The notes: generated from the letters alone by a model not told the origin. A stretch of DNA of 64,000 bases from CAWDCV01 sp963728125 (GCA_963728125.1 CAVSIZ010000001.1:186001-250000); one strand, 5' to 3'; shown: positions 1-9,806, numbered from the stretch's first letter. A program made the numbers and translations.

Positions 1-204
1 GCTGCCGTCGCCGTCACCGACGACCACGAGAGCAGTGAAGCTGAACCGCCGACCGCCCTTCACGACCTTGGCGACGCGGTTGATCGCAACGACCCGCTCG
101 AGGTACGCGCTCTTGTCCGCCGGAGCGCCCTGCGCCCCGCCGTCGCGACGGCCCCGTCGCTCGTTACCGCCCATGCCGCCAGTGCGACGCTGGGGTCCAG
201 GCAT
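1..204 (-). CDS. rpsE: 30S ribosomal protein S5, N-terminal part
   Basis: The minus-strand frame starts at an ATG (202-204) and stays open to the window edge, giving 68 residues. A basic N-terminal extension begins MPGPQRRTGG and is followed by the S5 core YLERVVAINRVAKVVKGGRR and FSFTALVVVGDG. S5 is a small-subunit protein involved in decoding accuracy. It follows L18 by 29 bases in the spc part of the S10-spc block. The C-terminal two thirds lie outside the window, so it is partial but not broken. Confidence 0.96.
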   Translation of the reverse strand, partial: MPGPQRRTGGMGGNERRGRRDGGAQGAPADKSAYLERVVAINRVAKVVKGGRRFSFTALVVVGDGDGS

Positions 205-233
205 TAGAAAGCCTCTCTATCGAAGTACGTCAT

Positions 234-635
234 TTAGAGCGCCAACCCGCCCTCGCGGGCACCGTCGGCGAGGGCCGCGACCCGGCCGTGGTAGCGGTTG
301 CCACCCCGGTCGAACACCACGGCCTCGACACCGGCTGCCTTGGCGCGCTCGGCGACGAGCTTGCCGACCGCACGGGCCTTGGCGGTCTTGTCGCCATCGC
401 CACCGCGCAGATCCGCCTCCATGGTCGACGCGGACGCGAGCGTCACGCTGCCCGCCGGGCGGCTGTCGTCGACGACCTGCGCCACGAGGTGGCGAGCCGA
501 CCGGGTCACGACGAGTCGCGGCCGACCGGCCGTTCCCGACACCTTGGTACGCACCCGAAAGTGGCGTCGGGTGCGCGCCGCGGAGCGCGCGCTGGCGGAC
601 TTTCCGGTTCGGGCCGCCAAGACTCCGACAACCAT
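234..635 (-). CDS. rplR: 50S ribosomal protein L18
   Basis: The 133-residue product is a typical L18. A basic N-terminus is followed by RRHFRVRTKVSGT, then RPRLVVTRSARHLVAQVVDD, and it ends with VVFDRGGNRYHGRVAALADG and AREGGLAL, the conserved C-terminal signature. L18 binds 5S rRNA in the central protuberance with L5. The gene lies two bases after the rplF stop, so it is probably translationally coupled. The start gives about ten extra residues compared with many homologues; an internal start is possible. Confidence 0.96.
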   Translation of the reverse strand: MVVGVLAARTGKSASARSAARTRRHFRVRTKVSGTAGRPRLVVTRSARHLVAQVVDDSRPAGSVTLASASTMEADLRGGDGDKTAKARAVGKLVAERAKAAGVEAVVFDRGGNRYHGRVAALADGAREGGLAL

Positions 636-637
636 GG

Positions 638-1177
638 CTACTTGCCTGCCTTTCCGACCTTGCGGCGAATGACTTCGCCCTGATAGCGCACGCCCTTGCC
701 CTTGTACGGGTCGGGCTTGCGCAGCTTGCGCAGGTTGGCGGCGACCTCGCCGACCTTCTGCTTGTCGATGCCGGAGACGCTGAAGCGGGTCGGCGTCTCG
801 ACGACGAACGTGATGCCGTCCGGCGGCTCGACGACGACGGGGTGGCTGAACCCGAGCGCGAACTCGAGGTTCGACCCGCGAGCCTGCACCCGGTAGCCGA
901 CGCCGACGATCTCCAGGTTCTTCGAGTAGCCGTCCGTCACGCCGGTGACCATGTTGGCGACCAAAGTCCGCGACAGGCCGTGCAGGGCCCGGGTGCGGTT
1001 CTCGTCGTCGGGTCGGGTGACGTTGAGCGTTCCGTCGTCATCGCGGCTAATGTCAATCGGCTCCGCGATCGTCAGCGCCAGCGTCCCCTTCGGACCGGTG
1101 ACGGTGACGTCGCGACCGTCGATCGCGACGTCGACGCTCGTTGGCACCGGAATAGGCATGCGTCCAATACGCGACAT
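638..1177 (-). CDS. rplF: 50S ribosomal protein L6
   Basis: The 179-residue product is the family's normal length. It begins MSRIGRMPIPVP and has the duplicated L6 fold. The C-terminal signature PDPYKGKGVRYQGEVIRRKVGKAGK is near-invariant. L6 sits near the GTPase-associated centre of the 50S subunit. It lies between rpsH (10 bases upstream) and rplR, in the usual spc order. Confidence 0.97.
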   Translation of the reverse strand: MSRIGRMPIPVPTSVDVAIDGRDVTVTGPKGTLALTIAEPIDISRDDDGTLNVTRPDDENRTRALHGLSRTLVANMVTGVTDGYSKNLEIVGVGYRVQARGSNLEFALGFSHPVVVEPPDGITFVVETPTRFSVSGIDKQKVGEVAANLRKLRKPDPYKGKGVRYQGEVIRRKVGKAGK

Positions 1178-1187
1178 GGAACGCCCC

Positions 1188-1589
1188 TCACCAGACGTAG
1201 GCGAGGACTTCCCCGCCTACGCCCTGCTTGGCGGCCTGCCGATCGGTCAGCAGTCCGGACGACGTCGAGATGATCGCGACGCCCAGCCCGCCGAGGACTC
1301 GAGGCAGGTTCGTCGACTTCGCGTACACCCGAAGGCCCGGCTTGGAGATGCGTCGCACGCCCGCGATGGACCGCTCGCGCGTCGGACCGTACTTCAGCTC
1401 GAGGACGAGGGTCTTGCCGACGACGTCCTCGCCCTCCTCATGCCATCCGGCGATGTAGCCCTCCTGCTGGAGGATCTCCGCGATGTGCACCTTCAACTTG
1501 CTGTACGGCATCGCCACGGTGTCGTGGTACGCCGAATTGGCGTTACGCAGACGCGTCAGCATGTCTGCGATCGGATCGGTCATTGTCAT
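1188..1589 (-). CDS. rpsH: 30S ribosomal protein S8
   Basis: The 133-residue S8 begins MTMTDPIADMLTRLRNAN and ends GGEVLAYVW, both diagnostic. The motif STSSGLLTDRQA is the RNA-binding signature of the family. S8 binds helix 21 of 16S rRNA; in E. coli it also represses the spc operon, but no such regulatory site was looked for successfully here. It follows rpsN after a 74-base gap, one of the longer gaps in the block. Confidence 0.97.
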   Translation of the reverse strand: MTMTDPIADMLTRLRNANSAYHDTVAMPYSKLKVHIAEILQQEGYIAGWHEEGEDVVGKTLVLELKYGPTRERSIAGVRRISKPGLRVYAKSTNLPRVLGGLGVAIISTSSGLLTDRQAAKQGVGGEVLAYVW

Positions 1590-1663
1590 GGCGTGGTCAT
1601 GGCCGGAGGCCTCTTTCCCGCCGCGGTTCCCCAGATACAGGGCCTACGGCGACTCATGAACGG

Positions 1664-1849
1664 TTACCAGCTGCTCTTGGTGATGCCGGGAAGCTCGCCG
1701 CGGTGGGCCATCTCCCGTAGGCAAATCCGGCACAGGCCGAACGTGCGGTAGACGGAACGTGCCCGGCCGCACCGGTTGCAGCGCGTGTACGCCTGCACCT
1801 TGAACTTCGGCTTGCGGCCGGCCTTGGCGATCAGCGACTTCTTCGCCAC
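1664..1849 (-). CDS. rpsN: 30S ribosomal protein S14, zinc-binding (type Z)
   Basis: This 61-residue short S14 has a four-cysteine zinc site at C24, C27, C40 and C43 (RCNRCGRARSVYRTFGLCRIC). It ends GELPGITKSSW, as in type Z proteins. The zinc-containing form is the default in actinobacteria. The gene is directly adjacent to rplE: the ATG ends one base before the rplE stop codon region. No zinc-independent paralogue is in the window. Confidence 0.97.
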   Translation of the reverse strand: MAKKSLIAKAGRKPKFKVQAYTRCNRCGRARSVYRTFGLCRICLREMAHRGELPGITKSSW

Positions 1850-2415
1850 TCAGTTCTCCCGGAAAGGAAAGCCGAGGAGTCGGAGCAGTGCCCGACCCTC
1901 GTCGTCGGTTTTGGCAGTTGTCACGACCGTGATGTCCATACCGCGGACCCGGTCGATGCGGTCGGGGTCGATCTCGTGGAACATGCTCTGCTCGTTGAGA
2001 CCGAAGGTGTAGTTGCCCGACCCATCGAACTGGCGCGGCGACAGGCCGCGGAAGTCACGGATTCGCGGCAGCGCGATCGACAACATGCGGTCGAGAAACT
2101 CCCACATCCGGTCGCCGCGCAGTGTGACGTGCGCACCGATCGGCATGCCCTCGCGCAGCTTGAACTGTGCGATCGACTTGCGCGCCTTGGTCACCGTCGG
2201 CTTCTGCCCGGTGATCAAGGTCAGGTCGCGGACGGCGCCGTCAATGAGCTTGCTGTCCCTGGCCGCGTCGCCGACGCCCATGTTGACCACGATCTTGGTC
2301 AGCCGAGGCACCTGCATCACGTTGGGGAAGTCGAACTCGTCGCGCAGCTGACCCACGACCTCGTCGCGGTAGCGCTGCTTGAGCCGAGGCTGTGTCCGCT
2401 CCTCGGTTGCCGTGG

Positions 2416-2419
<4 letters not shown>
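1850..2419 (-). CDS. rplE: 50S ribosomal protein L5
   Basis: The 189-residue L5 has the usual PRLTKIVVNMGVGDA, FKLREGMPIGAHVTLRGDRM and FDGSGNYTFGLNEQSMF motifs. It ends GRALLRLLGFPFREN. L5 binds 5S rRNA and the P-site tRNA elbow. Its ATG overlaps the rplX stop as ATGA, indicating translational coupling. Confidence 0.97.
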
Positions 2420-2769
<350 letters not shown>

Positions 2770-2772
2770 CGC

Positions 2773-3147
2773 TTACAGCACCTCCGGAGCCAGCGAGATG
2801 ATCCGCATGTAGCGCTTCTCCCGCAGCTCGCGGCCCACCGGACCGAAGATTCGGGTCCCGCGTGGTTCACCGCCGCCACCATCGCGAAGAAGGACCGCGG
2901 CGTTCTCGTCGAACTTGATGTACGAGCCGTCGGCGCGGCGACGCTCTTTGCTCGTCCGAACGACGACGGCCCTGACGACATCGCCCTTCTTCACGCCCGC
3001 GCCGGGCAGCGCGTCCTTGACGGTGCCGACGATGACGTCGCCGATGCCCGCGTAGCGGCGACCGGAGCCGCCGAGAACGCGGATGCACAGAATCTCCTTG
3101 GCACCCGTGTTGTCGGCGACGCGCAGTCGCGACTCCTGCTGGATCAC
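2773..3147 (-). CDS. rplN: 50S ribosomal protein L14
   Basis: The 124-residue L14 begins MIQQESRLRVADNTGAKEIL and contains GDVIVGTVKDALPG and RGTRIFGPVGRELREKRYM, all highly conserved. L14 forms an intersubunit bridge with 16S rRNA. It lies 12 bases after rpsQ, in the standard order. Confidence 0.97.
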   Translation of the reverse strand: MIQQESRLRVADNTGAKEILCIRVLGGSGRRYAGIGDVIVGTVKDALPGAGVKKGDVVRAVVVRTSKERRRADGSYIKFDENAAVLLRDGGGGEPRGTRIFGPVGRELREKRYMRIISLAPEVL

Positions 3148-3159
3148 GTCAACTCCTGA

Positions 3160-3432
3160 TTACTTCGCGCGCTCGAGGATCTCCACGACGCGCCAGCGCT
3201 TGGTCGCCGACAGCGGCCGCGTCTCCGCGAGGAGAACACGGTCGCCGACGCCGCACGCGTTGGCTTCGTCGTGGGCCTTCAGCTTGCTGGTCCGCCGGAT
3301 GACCTTGCCGTACAGCGGGTGCTTGACCCGGTCCTCGACGGCGACGACGACGGTCTTGTCCATCTTGTCGCTGACGACGAGGCCTTCGCGCGACTTGCGG
3401 AAGCCCCGCGCCGGCTGGGTGATGTCACTCAT
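3160..3432 (-). CDS. rpsQ: 30S ribosomal protein S17
   Basis: The 90-residue S17 contains REGLVVSDKMDKTVVVAVED, VKHPLYGKVIRRTSKLKAHD and GDRVLLAETRPLSATKRWR, the complete OB-fold signature. S17 is a primary 16S rRNA-binding protein. It begins three bases after rpmC. Confidence 0.97.
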   Translation of the reverse strand: MSDITQPARGFRKSREGLVVSDKMDKTVVVAVEDRVKHPLYGKVIRRTSKLKAHDEANACGVGDRVLLAETRPLSATKRWRVVEILERAK

Positions 3433-3435
3433 GAG

Positions 3436-3696
3436 TTACCGCCTGAGTCTGTGTTTCATGCCTCGCTCTCGGCTCGTAACGATGCCGAGCTCGCGCTCAC
3501 GCATCGTGGTGTAGATGCGGGCGATGTCCCTGCGCACCGCGCGGAGCCGGCCGTGGTTCTCCAGCTGCCCGGTCGCGGCCTGGAAGCGCAGGTTGAACAG
3601 CTCCTCCTTGGCCGACCGCAGCTGGTTGACCAGCTCGTCGTCCTCCATGCCGCGCAGCTTCGGCGCCGCGAGGTCCTTGCTTCCGACCGCCATCAC
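3436..3696 (-). CDS. rpmC: 50S ribosomal protein L29
   Basis: The 86-residue product is L29: DLAAPKLRGMEDDELVNQLR, then KEELFNLRFQAATGQLENHG, then LRAVRRDIARIYTTMRERE. L29 lines the peptide exit tunnel and contacts trigger factor and SRP. The C-terminal extension of about 15 basic residues (GIVTSRERGMKHRLRR) is longer than the minimal protein. Its ATG overlaps the rplP stop (ATGA). Confidence 0.96.
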   Translation of the reverse strand: MMAVGSKDLAAPKLRGMEDDELVNQLRSAKEELFNLRFQAATGQLENHGRLRAVRRDIARIYTTMRERELGIVTSRERGMKHRLRR

Positions 3697-4112
3697 GCCT
3701 CCCCTGCCTCACGCCGGACGAACCGGCACTTCATCGGCAGCTTGTGCATCGCGCGACGCATCGCCTCACGCGCCACGTCCTCGGGCACACCCGACAGCTC
3801 GAACATGACCCGGCCGGGCTTGACATTGGCGATCCACCACTCGGGCGAGCCCTTGCCGGAGCCCATCCGGGTCTCCGCCGGCTTCTTCGTGATCGGGCGG
3901 TCGGGGTAGATGTTGATCCACACCTTGCCGCCACGGCGGATGTGTCGGGTCATCGCGATACGCGCGGACTCGATCTGCCGGTTGGTGACGTACGCCGACT
4001 CCAGCGACTGGATGCCGTAGTCGCCGAACGCGATCTTCGTACCGCCCTTGGCCGCACCCGATCGATCCGGGTGATGCTGCTTGCGGTGCTTGACCCTGCG
4101 GGGAACGAGCAT
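3693..4112 (-). CDS. rplP: 50S ribosomal protein L16
   Basis: The 139-residue L16 starts MLVPRRVKHRKQHHPDRSGA and contains ITRHIRRGGKVWINIYPDRP-type sequence (here MTRHIRRGGKVWINIYPD) and PEWWIANVKPGRVMFELSG. L16 organises the A-site and peptidyl-transferase region. It lies two bases after rpsC and overlaps rpmC. Confidence 0.97.
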   Translation of the reverse strand: MLVPRRVKHRKQHHPDRSGAAKGGTKIAFGDYGIQSLESAYVTNRQIESARIAMTRHIRRGGKVWINIYPDRPITKKPAETRMGSGKGSPEWWIANVKPGRVMFELSGVPEDVAREAMRRAMHKLPMKCRFVRREAGEA

Positions 4113-4114
4113 GG

Positions 4115-4909
4115 TCAGGCCTCCGATCCGCTCTCTGCGCCGACGCCCACTGGCTCGTCACGCCGGTCGCGCCGTCCGCGGGTGCCGGTGGGACGGCCGC
4201 GGTCACCGCGGTCGCTTCGGTCACCGCGGTCGCGGTCTCGGTCACGTCGGCCGGTCGGTGCCTGCACGTCGCGCTCGGCGCGGCCGCCCAGGACGTCGCC
4301 CTTGTAGATCCACACCTTGACGCCGATGCGTCCGAACGTCGTGCGCGCTTCGTAGAAGCCGTAGTCGATATTGGCGCGCAGGGTGTGCAGCGGCACCCGG
4401 CCGTCGCGGTAGAACTCCGAGCGGGACATCTCCGCGCCGCCGAGCCGGCCGCCGCACTGGATCCGGATGCCCTTGGCGCCAGCCTTCATTGCGGTCTGCA
4501 TGGCCTTGCGCATCGCGCGACGGAACGACACCCGGCTCGACAGCTGCTCGGCGACGCCCTGCGCGACGAGCTGTGCGTCGATCTCCGGGTTCTTCACCTC
4601 GAGGATGTTGAGCTGCACCTGCTTGCCGGTGAGCTTTTCCAGGTCGGCCCTGATGCGGTCGGCCTCCGCGCCGCGGCGTCCGATGACGATGCCAGGACGC
4701 GCGGTGTGGATGTCGACGCGGACCCGGTCACGGGTGCGCTCGATCTCGACCCGGCTGATGCCCGCGCGCTCCATGCCGCGCGTCATCATCCGTCGGATCG
4801 CCACGTCTTCCTTGACGTAGTCGGCGTACATCTTGTCGGCGTACCACCGGCTCTTGAAGTCGGTGGTGATGCCGAGCCGGAACCCGTAGGGGTTGACCTT
4901 CTGGCCCAC
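4115..4909 (-). CDS. rpsC: 30S ribosomal protein S3 with charged C-terminal tail
   Basis: The 264-residue S3 has an N-terminal KH domain (GIVIGRRGAEADRIRADLEK) and the C-terminal half with RAMRKAMQTAMKAGAKGIRI and DYGFYEARTTFGRIGVKVWI. S3 forms the mRNA entry channel. About 45 residues beyond the core are rich in Arg-Asp-Gly repeats and end acidic (VGVGAESGSEA); tails of this sort are common in actinobacterial S3. The GTG start overlaps the rplV TAG by one base. Confidence 0.97.
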   Translation of the reverse strand: MGQKVNPYGFRLGITTDFKSRWYADKMYADYVKEDVAIRRMMTRGMERAGISRVEIERTRDRVRVDIHTARPGIVIGRRGAEADRIRADLEKLTGKQVQLNILEVKNPEIDAQLVAQGVAEQLSSRVSFRRAMRKAMQTAMKAGAKGIRIQCGGRLGGAEMSRSEFYRDGRVPLHTLRANIDYGFYEARTTFGRIGVKVWIYKGDVLGGRAERDVQAPTGRRDRDRDRGDRSDRGDRGRPTGTRGRRDRRDEPVGVGAESGSEA

Positions 4910-5313
4910 TAGCGGGTCCTCCTGTTCTGGCGCACATTGCGTGTACTTGTCGAAGCGGGCATGAGTTCGGGGCGGGACTCGACGACGACGGTGATGTGGC
5001 TCGTCCGCTTGTTGATGCGGTACGCGCGACCCTGCGCCCGTGGCTGGAACCGCTTGAGCGTCGGGCCCTCGTCGACGTACGCCTCGCTGACGACCAGGCT
5101 CTCGACCGGCAGCTGGGCGTTGTTCTCGGCGTTGGCGATGGCACTGTCGAGCACCTTGCCGACCGGCTCGCTGGCCGCCTGCGGCGCGAACCGCAGCACC
5201 GCCTGCGCCTGCTCGGCAGGCAGACCACGGATGAGGTCGACCACGCGACGCACCTTGCGCGGCGTCATGCGGACGTACCGCGCCCGCGCCTGGGCAGTGG
5301 CCTGGGCTTCCAT
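4909..5313 (-). CDS. rplV: 50S ribosomal protein L22
   Basis: The 134-residue L22 shows ARYVRMTPRKVRRVVDLIRG and GPTLKRFQPRAQGRAYRINK, followed by RTSHITVVV. L22 extends a loop into the exit tunnel that contributes to macrolide sensitivity. It follows rpsS by 36 bases. A short basic tail (STSTRNVRQNRRTR) follows the core. Confidence 0.97.
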   Translation of the reverse strand: MEAQATAQARARYVRMTPRKVRRVVDLIRGLPAEQAQAVLRFAPQAASEPVGKVLDSAIANAENNAQLPVESLVVSEAYVDEGPTLKRFQPRAQGRAYRINKRTSHITVVVESRPELMPASTSTRNVRQNRRTR

Positions 5314-5349
5314 CGCAGTTCCCCTTGTTCCTCTTATGTCTCGTTATCT

Positions 5350-5631
5350 TCAGCCGCGCCGGGCGCGGCGGTCGTCGCGGACGTGGCCGCGGAAGGTCCG
5401 GGTCGGCGCGAACTCGCCGAGCTTGTGCCCGACCATCGCCTCGGTGACGAAGATCGGCACGTGCTTGCGTCCGTCGTGGACCGCGATCGTGTGGCCGAGC
5501 ATGGCCGGCACGATCATCGATCGGCGCGACCAGGTACGGATCACGTTGCGGGTGCCCCGGTCGTTTTGCGTCTCGACCTTCTTCATCAGGTGGTCGTCGA
5601 CGAACGGGCCCTTCTTCAGGCTGCGCGGCAT
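5350..5631 (-). CDS. rpsS: 30S ribosomal protein S19
   Basis: The 93-residue S19 starts MPRSLKKGPFVDDHLMKKVE and contains IKTWSRRS-like TWSRRSMIVPAMLGHTIAVH, then HVPIFVTEAMVGHKLGEFAP and TRTFRGHVRDDR. S19 lies in the 30S head with S13. It follows rplB by 11 bases. Confidence 0.97.
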   Translation of the reverse strand: MPRSLKKGPFVDDHLMKKVETQNDRGTRNVIRTWSRRSMIVPAMLGHTIAVHDGRKHVPIFVTEAMVGHKLGEFAPTRTFRGHVRDDRRARRG

Positions 5632-5642
5632 TGCTTCGACTC

Positions 5643-6479
5643 CTAGCGCTTCTTGCCGGTCTTACGACGACGGACGATCATGCGGTCGCTGTCCTTGCCC
5701 TTCGGCCGGGTGCGACCCTCCTGCTTGCCCCACGGCGTCACCGGATGACGGCCACCGGACGACTTGCCCTCGCCGCCGCCGAGCGGGTGATCGACCGGGT
5801 TCATGGCGACCCCGCGCACGGTCGGGCGCTTGCCCTTCCACCGCATCCGGCCGGCCTTGCCCCAGTTGATGTTCGACTGCTCGGCGTTGCCGACCTCGCC
5901 GACGGTGGCGCGGCAGCGCAGGTCGACGTTGCGGATCTCGCCGGAGGGCATGCGCAGCTGCGCGTTCGGCCCGTCCTTGGCGACCAGCTGGACGCTGGCG
6001 CCGGCGGAGCGAGCAATCTTCGCGCCGCCACCTGGACGCAGCTCGATCGCGTGGATCACCGTGCCGACAGGGATGTTGCGCAGCGGCAGGTTGTTGCCCG
6101 GCTTGATGTCGGCGCCCGGGCCGTTCTCCACCGCGTCGCCCTGGCTGAGCCGGGTCGGCGCAAGGATGTAGCGCTTCTCGCCGTCGGCGTAGTGCAGCAG
6201 TGCGATGCGGGCCGTGCGGTTCGGGTCGTACTCGATGTGCGCGACCTTGGCCGGCACGCCGTCCTTGTCGTGGCGACGGAAGTCGATCACGCGGTACGCG
6301 CGCTTGTGCCCGCCCCCCTGGTGGCGGACGGTGATGCGCCCGTGCACGTTGCGCCCGCCCTTGCTGATCAGCGGGCGGACCAGCGACTTCTCCGGCTCCG
6401 TGCGGGTGACCTCGACGAAGTCGGCAACGCTGGCGCCTCGGCGCCCGGGCGTCGTCGGCTTGTACTTGCGGATGCCCAT
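5643..6479 (-). CDS. rplB: 50S ribosomal protein L2
   Basis: The 278-residue L2 begins MGIRKYKPTTPGRRGASV and ends GRTRPKGKDSDRMIVRRRKT-GKKR. The hallmark GVAMNPVDHPLGGGEGKSSG contains the histidine that reaches the peptidyl-transferase centre. L2 is needed for subunit association. The ATG overlaps the rplW stop by one base. Confidence 0.98.
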   Translation of the reverse strand: MGIRKYKPTTPGRRGASVADFVEVTRTEPEKSLVRPLISKGGRNVHGRITVRHQGGGHKRAYRVIDFRRHDKDGVPAKVAHIEYDPNRTARIALLHYADGEKRYILAPTRLSQGDAVENGPGADIKPGNNLPLRNIPVGTVIHAIELRPGGGAKIARSAGASVQLVAKDGPNAQLRMPSGEIRNVDLRCRATVGEVGNAEQSNINWGKAGRMRWKGKRPTVRGVAMNPVDHPLGGGEGKSSGGRHPVTPWGKQEGRTRPKGKDSDRMIVRRRKTGKKR

Positions 6480-6784
6480 TAGCTGACCGGCCCTCCGAAG
6501 ATGTCGATGCGGTCGCCTGCGGCGACGGTGACGATCGCGCGCCGGGTGTCCTTGCGCTTACCCATGCCGAAGCGGGTACGCCGGCTCTTGCCCTTGCGGT
6601 TGATCGTGTTGACGCCGGTGACGCGGACGTTGAAGACCTTCTCGACCGCGATCTTGATCTGGGTCTTATTGGCATGCGGGTGGACGAGGAAGGTGTACTT
6701 GTTCTCGTCGAGCAGGCCGTAGCTCTTCTCGGAGATCACCGGCGCCAGCAAGACGTCGCGATGGTCGGTGTAGGTGCTGCTCAT
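6479..6784 (-). CDS. rplW: 50S ribosomal protein L23
   Basis: The 101-residue L23 has DVLLAPVISEKSYGLLDENK, then YTFLVHPHANKTQIKIAVEK and VFNVRVTGVNTINRKGKSRR. L23 surrounds the exit tunnel and is the main docking site for trigger factor and SRP. It overlaps rplD by four bases and rplB by one. Confidence 0.97.
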   Translation of the reverse strand: MSSTYTDHRDVLLAPVISEKSYGLLDENKYTFLVHPHANKTQIKIAVEKVFNVRVTGVNTINRKGKSRRTRFGMGKRKDTRRAIVTVAAGDRIDIFGGPVS

Positions 6785-7413
6785 GCCGTGCCTCCCTCGC
6801 GGTCTCCCTTGCTTTCCCCGCCGGAGACGCGCGCGAGGAACGCCTCGAGCGCCGCCTGGGTGAAGACGACGTCGTCGGAGACGAGCACGTCGTAGGTGTT
6901 GAGCTGCTCCTGAACGAGCAGGTGGACAGCCGACGCGTTGCGCAGGCTCTTCCAGGCGAGATCGTCGGCCGAGTCGAGCACGACGAGTACGTGCCGGCGC
7001 TCCGACAATTCAGTCACTGCGGCTAGGGCTGTCTTCGTCGACGGCACGTCGCCGTCGACCAGGGTGTCGACCACGTGGACCCGGCCATTGCGGGCGCGGT
7101 CGGACAGCGCCCCGCGAAGCGCCGCGGCCTTCATCTTCTTCGGCGTCCGCTGGTCGTAACTACGCGGCGTGGGGCCGTGGACGACACCGCCGCCGGCGAA
7201 CTGCGGCGCTCGGGTCGAGCCCTGCCGGGCGCGGCCGGTGCCCTTCTGGCGGTACGGCTTCTTGCCGCCGCCGCGGACCTCGCTGCGGTTCTTGCTGTCA
7301 GCCGTGCCCTGCCGGGCGGCAGCCAACTGGGCGACGACGACCTGGTGGATGAGGGGAACGTTGACGGGGACGTCGAAGACGTCGCCGGGAAGCTCCACGT
7401 TCACTGTTTTCAT
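6781..7413 (-). CDS. rplD: 50S ribosomal protein L4
   Basis: The start at the ATG 7411-7413 gives 210 residues beginning MKTVNVELPGDVFDVPVN, normal for L4. The tunnel loop GGGKKPYRQKGTGRARQGST and RAPQFAGGGVVHGPTPRSY are conserved. A longer upstream frame exists but overlaps rplC out of frame, and those residues do not resemble L4, so this start is preferred. In E. coli L4 represses the S10 operon. The four-base overlap with rplC suggests coupling. Confidence 0.97.
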   Translation of the reverse strand: MKTVNVELPGDVFDVPVNVPLIHQVVVAQLAAARQGTADSKNRSEVRGGGKKPYRQKGTGRARQGSTRAPQFAGGGVVHGPTPRSYDQRTPKKMKAAALRGALSDRARNGRVHVVDTLVDGDVPSTKTALAAVTELSERRHVLVVLDSADDLAWKSLRNASAVHLLVQEQLNTYDVLVSDDVVFTQAALEAFLARVSGGESKGDREGGTA

Positions 7414-8060
7414 GCGTCGCCTCCCTTGGCGGCGCTGCGGACGAGGACCAGGGCGCCGTTCGGCCCCGGCACCGCGCCCTTGATCAGCAGGTAGCCCTTG
7501 TCGGCGTCGACCGCGTGGACGGTGAGGTTCTGGACCGTGGTGCGCACGGCGCCCATCCGGCCGGCCATGCGCAGGCCCTTGAACACTCGCCCGGGAGTGG
7601 CGCACGCGCCGATCGACCCCGGCGAGCGGTGCTTGCGCTGGGTGCCGTGGCTCGCGCCAAGACCCTTGAACCCGTGCCGCTTCATGACACCCGCAGTGCC
7701 CTTGCCCTTGCTCGTGCCGACGACATCGACCGTTGTGCCGGGCTCGAACACCTCGGCGGTGACCTCCTGGCCCAGCGTGTAGGTCGACGCGTCGTCGGTA
7801 CGCAGCTCCACCAGGTGACGGCGCGGCGTCACGCCGGCCTTGTCGTAGTGGCCCGCGGTGGGCTTGTTGACCTTGCGCGGGTCAATGGCACCGAACGCCA
7901 TCTGCACGGCGCTGTAGCCGTCGACGTCTGGGGTGCGGACCTGGGTGACGACGCACGGCCCGGCCTCGACGACGGTCACCGGGACGAGGCGGTTGGAGTC
8001 GTCCCAGACCTGCGTCATGCCGAGCTTGCGCCCGAGCACGCCCTTGATCGTGGTTCGCAT
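7410..8060 (-). CDS. rplC: 50S ribosomal protein L3
   Basis: The 216-residue L3 has GVLGRKLGMTQVWDDSNRLV at its start, then VDVVGTSKGKGTAGVMKRHG, GLGASHGTQRKHRSPGSIG and MAGRMGAVRTTVQNL. L3 is an early 50S assembly protein near the peptidyl-transferase centre. It follows rpsJ by 22 bases. Confidence 0.97.
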   Translation of the reverse strand: MRTTIKGVLGRKLGMTQVWDDSNRLVPVTVVEAGPCVVTQVRTPDVDGYSAVQMAFGAIDPRKVNKPTAGHYDKAGVTPRRHLVELRTDDASTYTLGQEVTAEVFEPGTTVDVVGTSKGKGTAGVMKRHGFKGLGASHGTQRKHRSPGSIGACATPGRVFKGLRMAGRMGAVRTTVQNLTVHAVDADKGYLLIKGAVPGPNGALVLVRSAAKGGDA

Positions 8061-8082
8061 CTGTTGTTTCCTTTGCCCGCTG

Positions 8083-8391
8083 TCAGAGCTTGATCTCGAT
8101 GTCGACGCCCGCCGGCAGGTCGAGCCGCATCAGCGAGTCGACCGTCTTCGGCGTGGGATCGAGGATGTCGATGAGCCGCTTGTGCGTACGCATCTCGAAG
8201 TGCTCGCGAGAGTCCTTGTACTTGTGCGGCGAGCGGATGACGCAGTAGACGTTCTTCTCCGTCGGCAGCGGCACCGGGCCCGCGACCTGCGCACCGGTGC
8301 GCGTCACCGTCTCGACGATCTTGCGCGCCGAGCTGTCGATGACCTCGTGGTCATAGGCCTTGAGCCGGATGCGGATCTTCTGTCCCGCCAT
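8083..8391 (-). CDS. rpsJ: 30S ribosomal protein S10 (NusE)
   Basis: The 102-residue S10 begins MAGQKIRIRLKAYDHEVIDS and includes PLPTEKNVYCVIRSPHKYKD, then REHFEMRTHKRLIDILDPTP and SLMRLDLPAGVDIEIKL. S10 works in the 30S head and, as NusE, in transcription antitermination with NusB and NusG. The ATG at 8389-8391 gives the standard length. It is the first gene of the S10 operon, separated from tuf by 221 bases that hold a terminator and leader sequence. Confidence 0.98.
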   Translation of the reverse strand: MAGQKIRIRLKAYDHEVIDSSARKIVETVTRTGAQVAGPVPLPTEKNVYCVIRSPHKYKDSREHFEMRTHKRLIDILDPTPKTVDSLMRLDLPAGVDIEIKL

Positions 8392-8451
8392 GAACGATCG
8401 TCCTTCTGCTCGTCTTTCGCTGCCGGGTCTTGCGTTTACGCGTGAGGTCGC

Positions 8452-8475
8452 CGACCCCCGAGGTCGGGTGTGTCG
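8452..8475 (-). promoter_or_regulatory. Conserved leader motif of the S10 operon (copy 1)
   Basis: Reading the plus strand, 8452-8475 is cgacccccgaggtcgggtgt followed by gtcg. The same 24-base sequence with one change occurs at 12942-12965, before rpsL. It sits 60 bases upstream of the rpsJ start, in the transcribed orientation if the promoter near 8551 is used. The core CCCGACCTCGGGGG can form a short hairpin. The shared element suggests common control of the two ribosomal operons; the mechanism is unknown. Confidence 0.5.
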
Positions 8476-8550
8476 GAATCGGAGTCGGACCAATTCCCTG
8501 CTCGATTTCTCGCAGGGGCCGTCGCACACCTGGTCGGCGGCAACCTTGCG

Positions 8551-8580
8551 AGGATACCTGATGTTGGATAGTGGGTCCGA
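8551..8580 (-). promoter_or_regulatory. Weak candidate promoter of the S10 operon
   Basis: On the minus strand a -10-like TATCCT (8551-8556) lies 18 bases after TCGGAC (8575-8580). The -35 match is poor and lies inside the tuf terminator stem, so this is only a candidate. It would give a leader of about 150 bases that includes the conserved motif. Confidence 0.3.
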
Positions 8581-8602
8581 CCGGACCAAACCGGTCGGAC
8601 CC
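8573..8602 (-). terminator. Hairpin terminator after tuf
   Basis: A perfect 12-bp inverted repeat (gggtccgaccgg / ccggtcggaccc) has a 6-base loop and lies 11 bases beyond the tuf stop. There is no U-run, which is usual for actinobacterial terminators. It would separate the str operon from the S10 operon. Confidence 0.7.
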
Positions 8603-8612
8603 GACGACGTCG

Positions 8613-9806
<1,194 letters not shown>
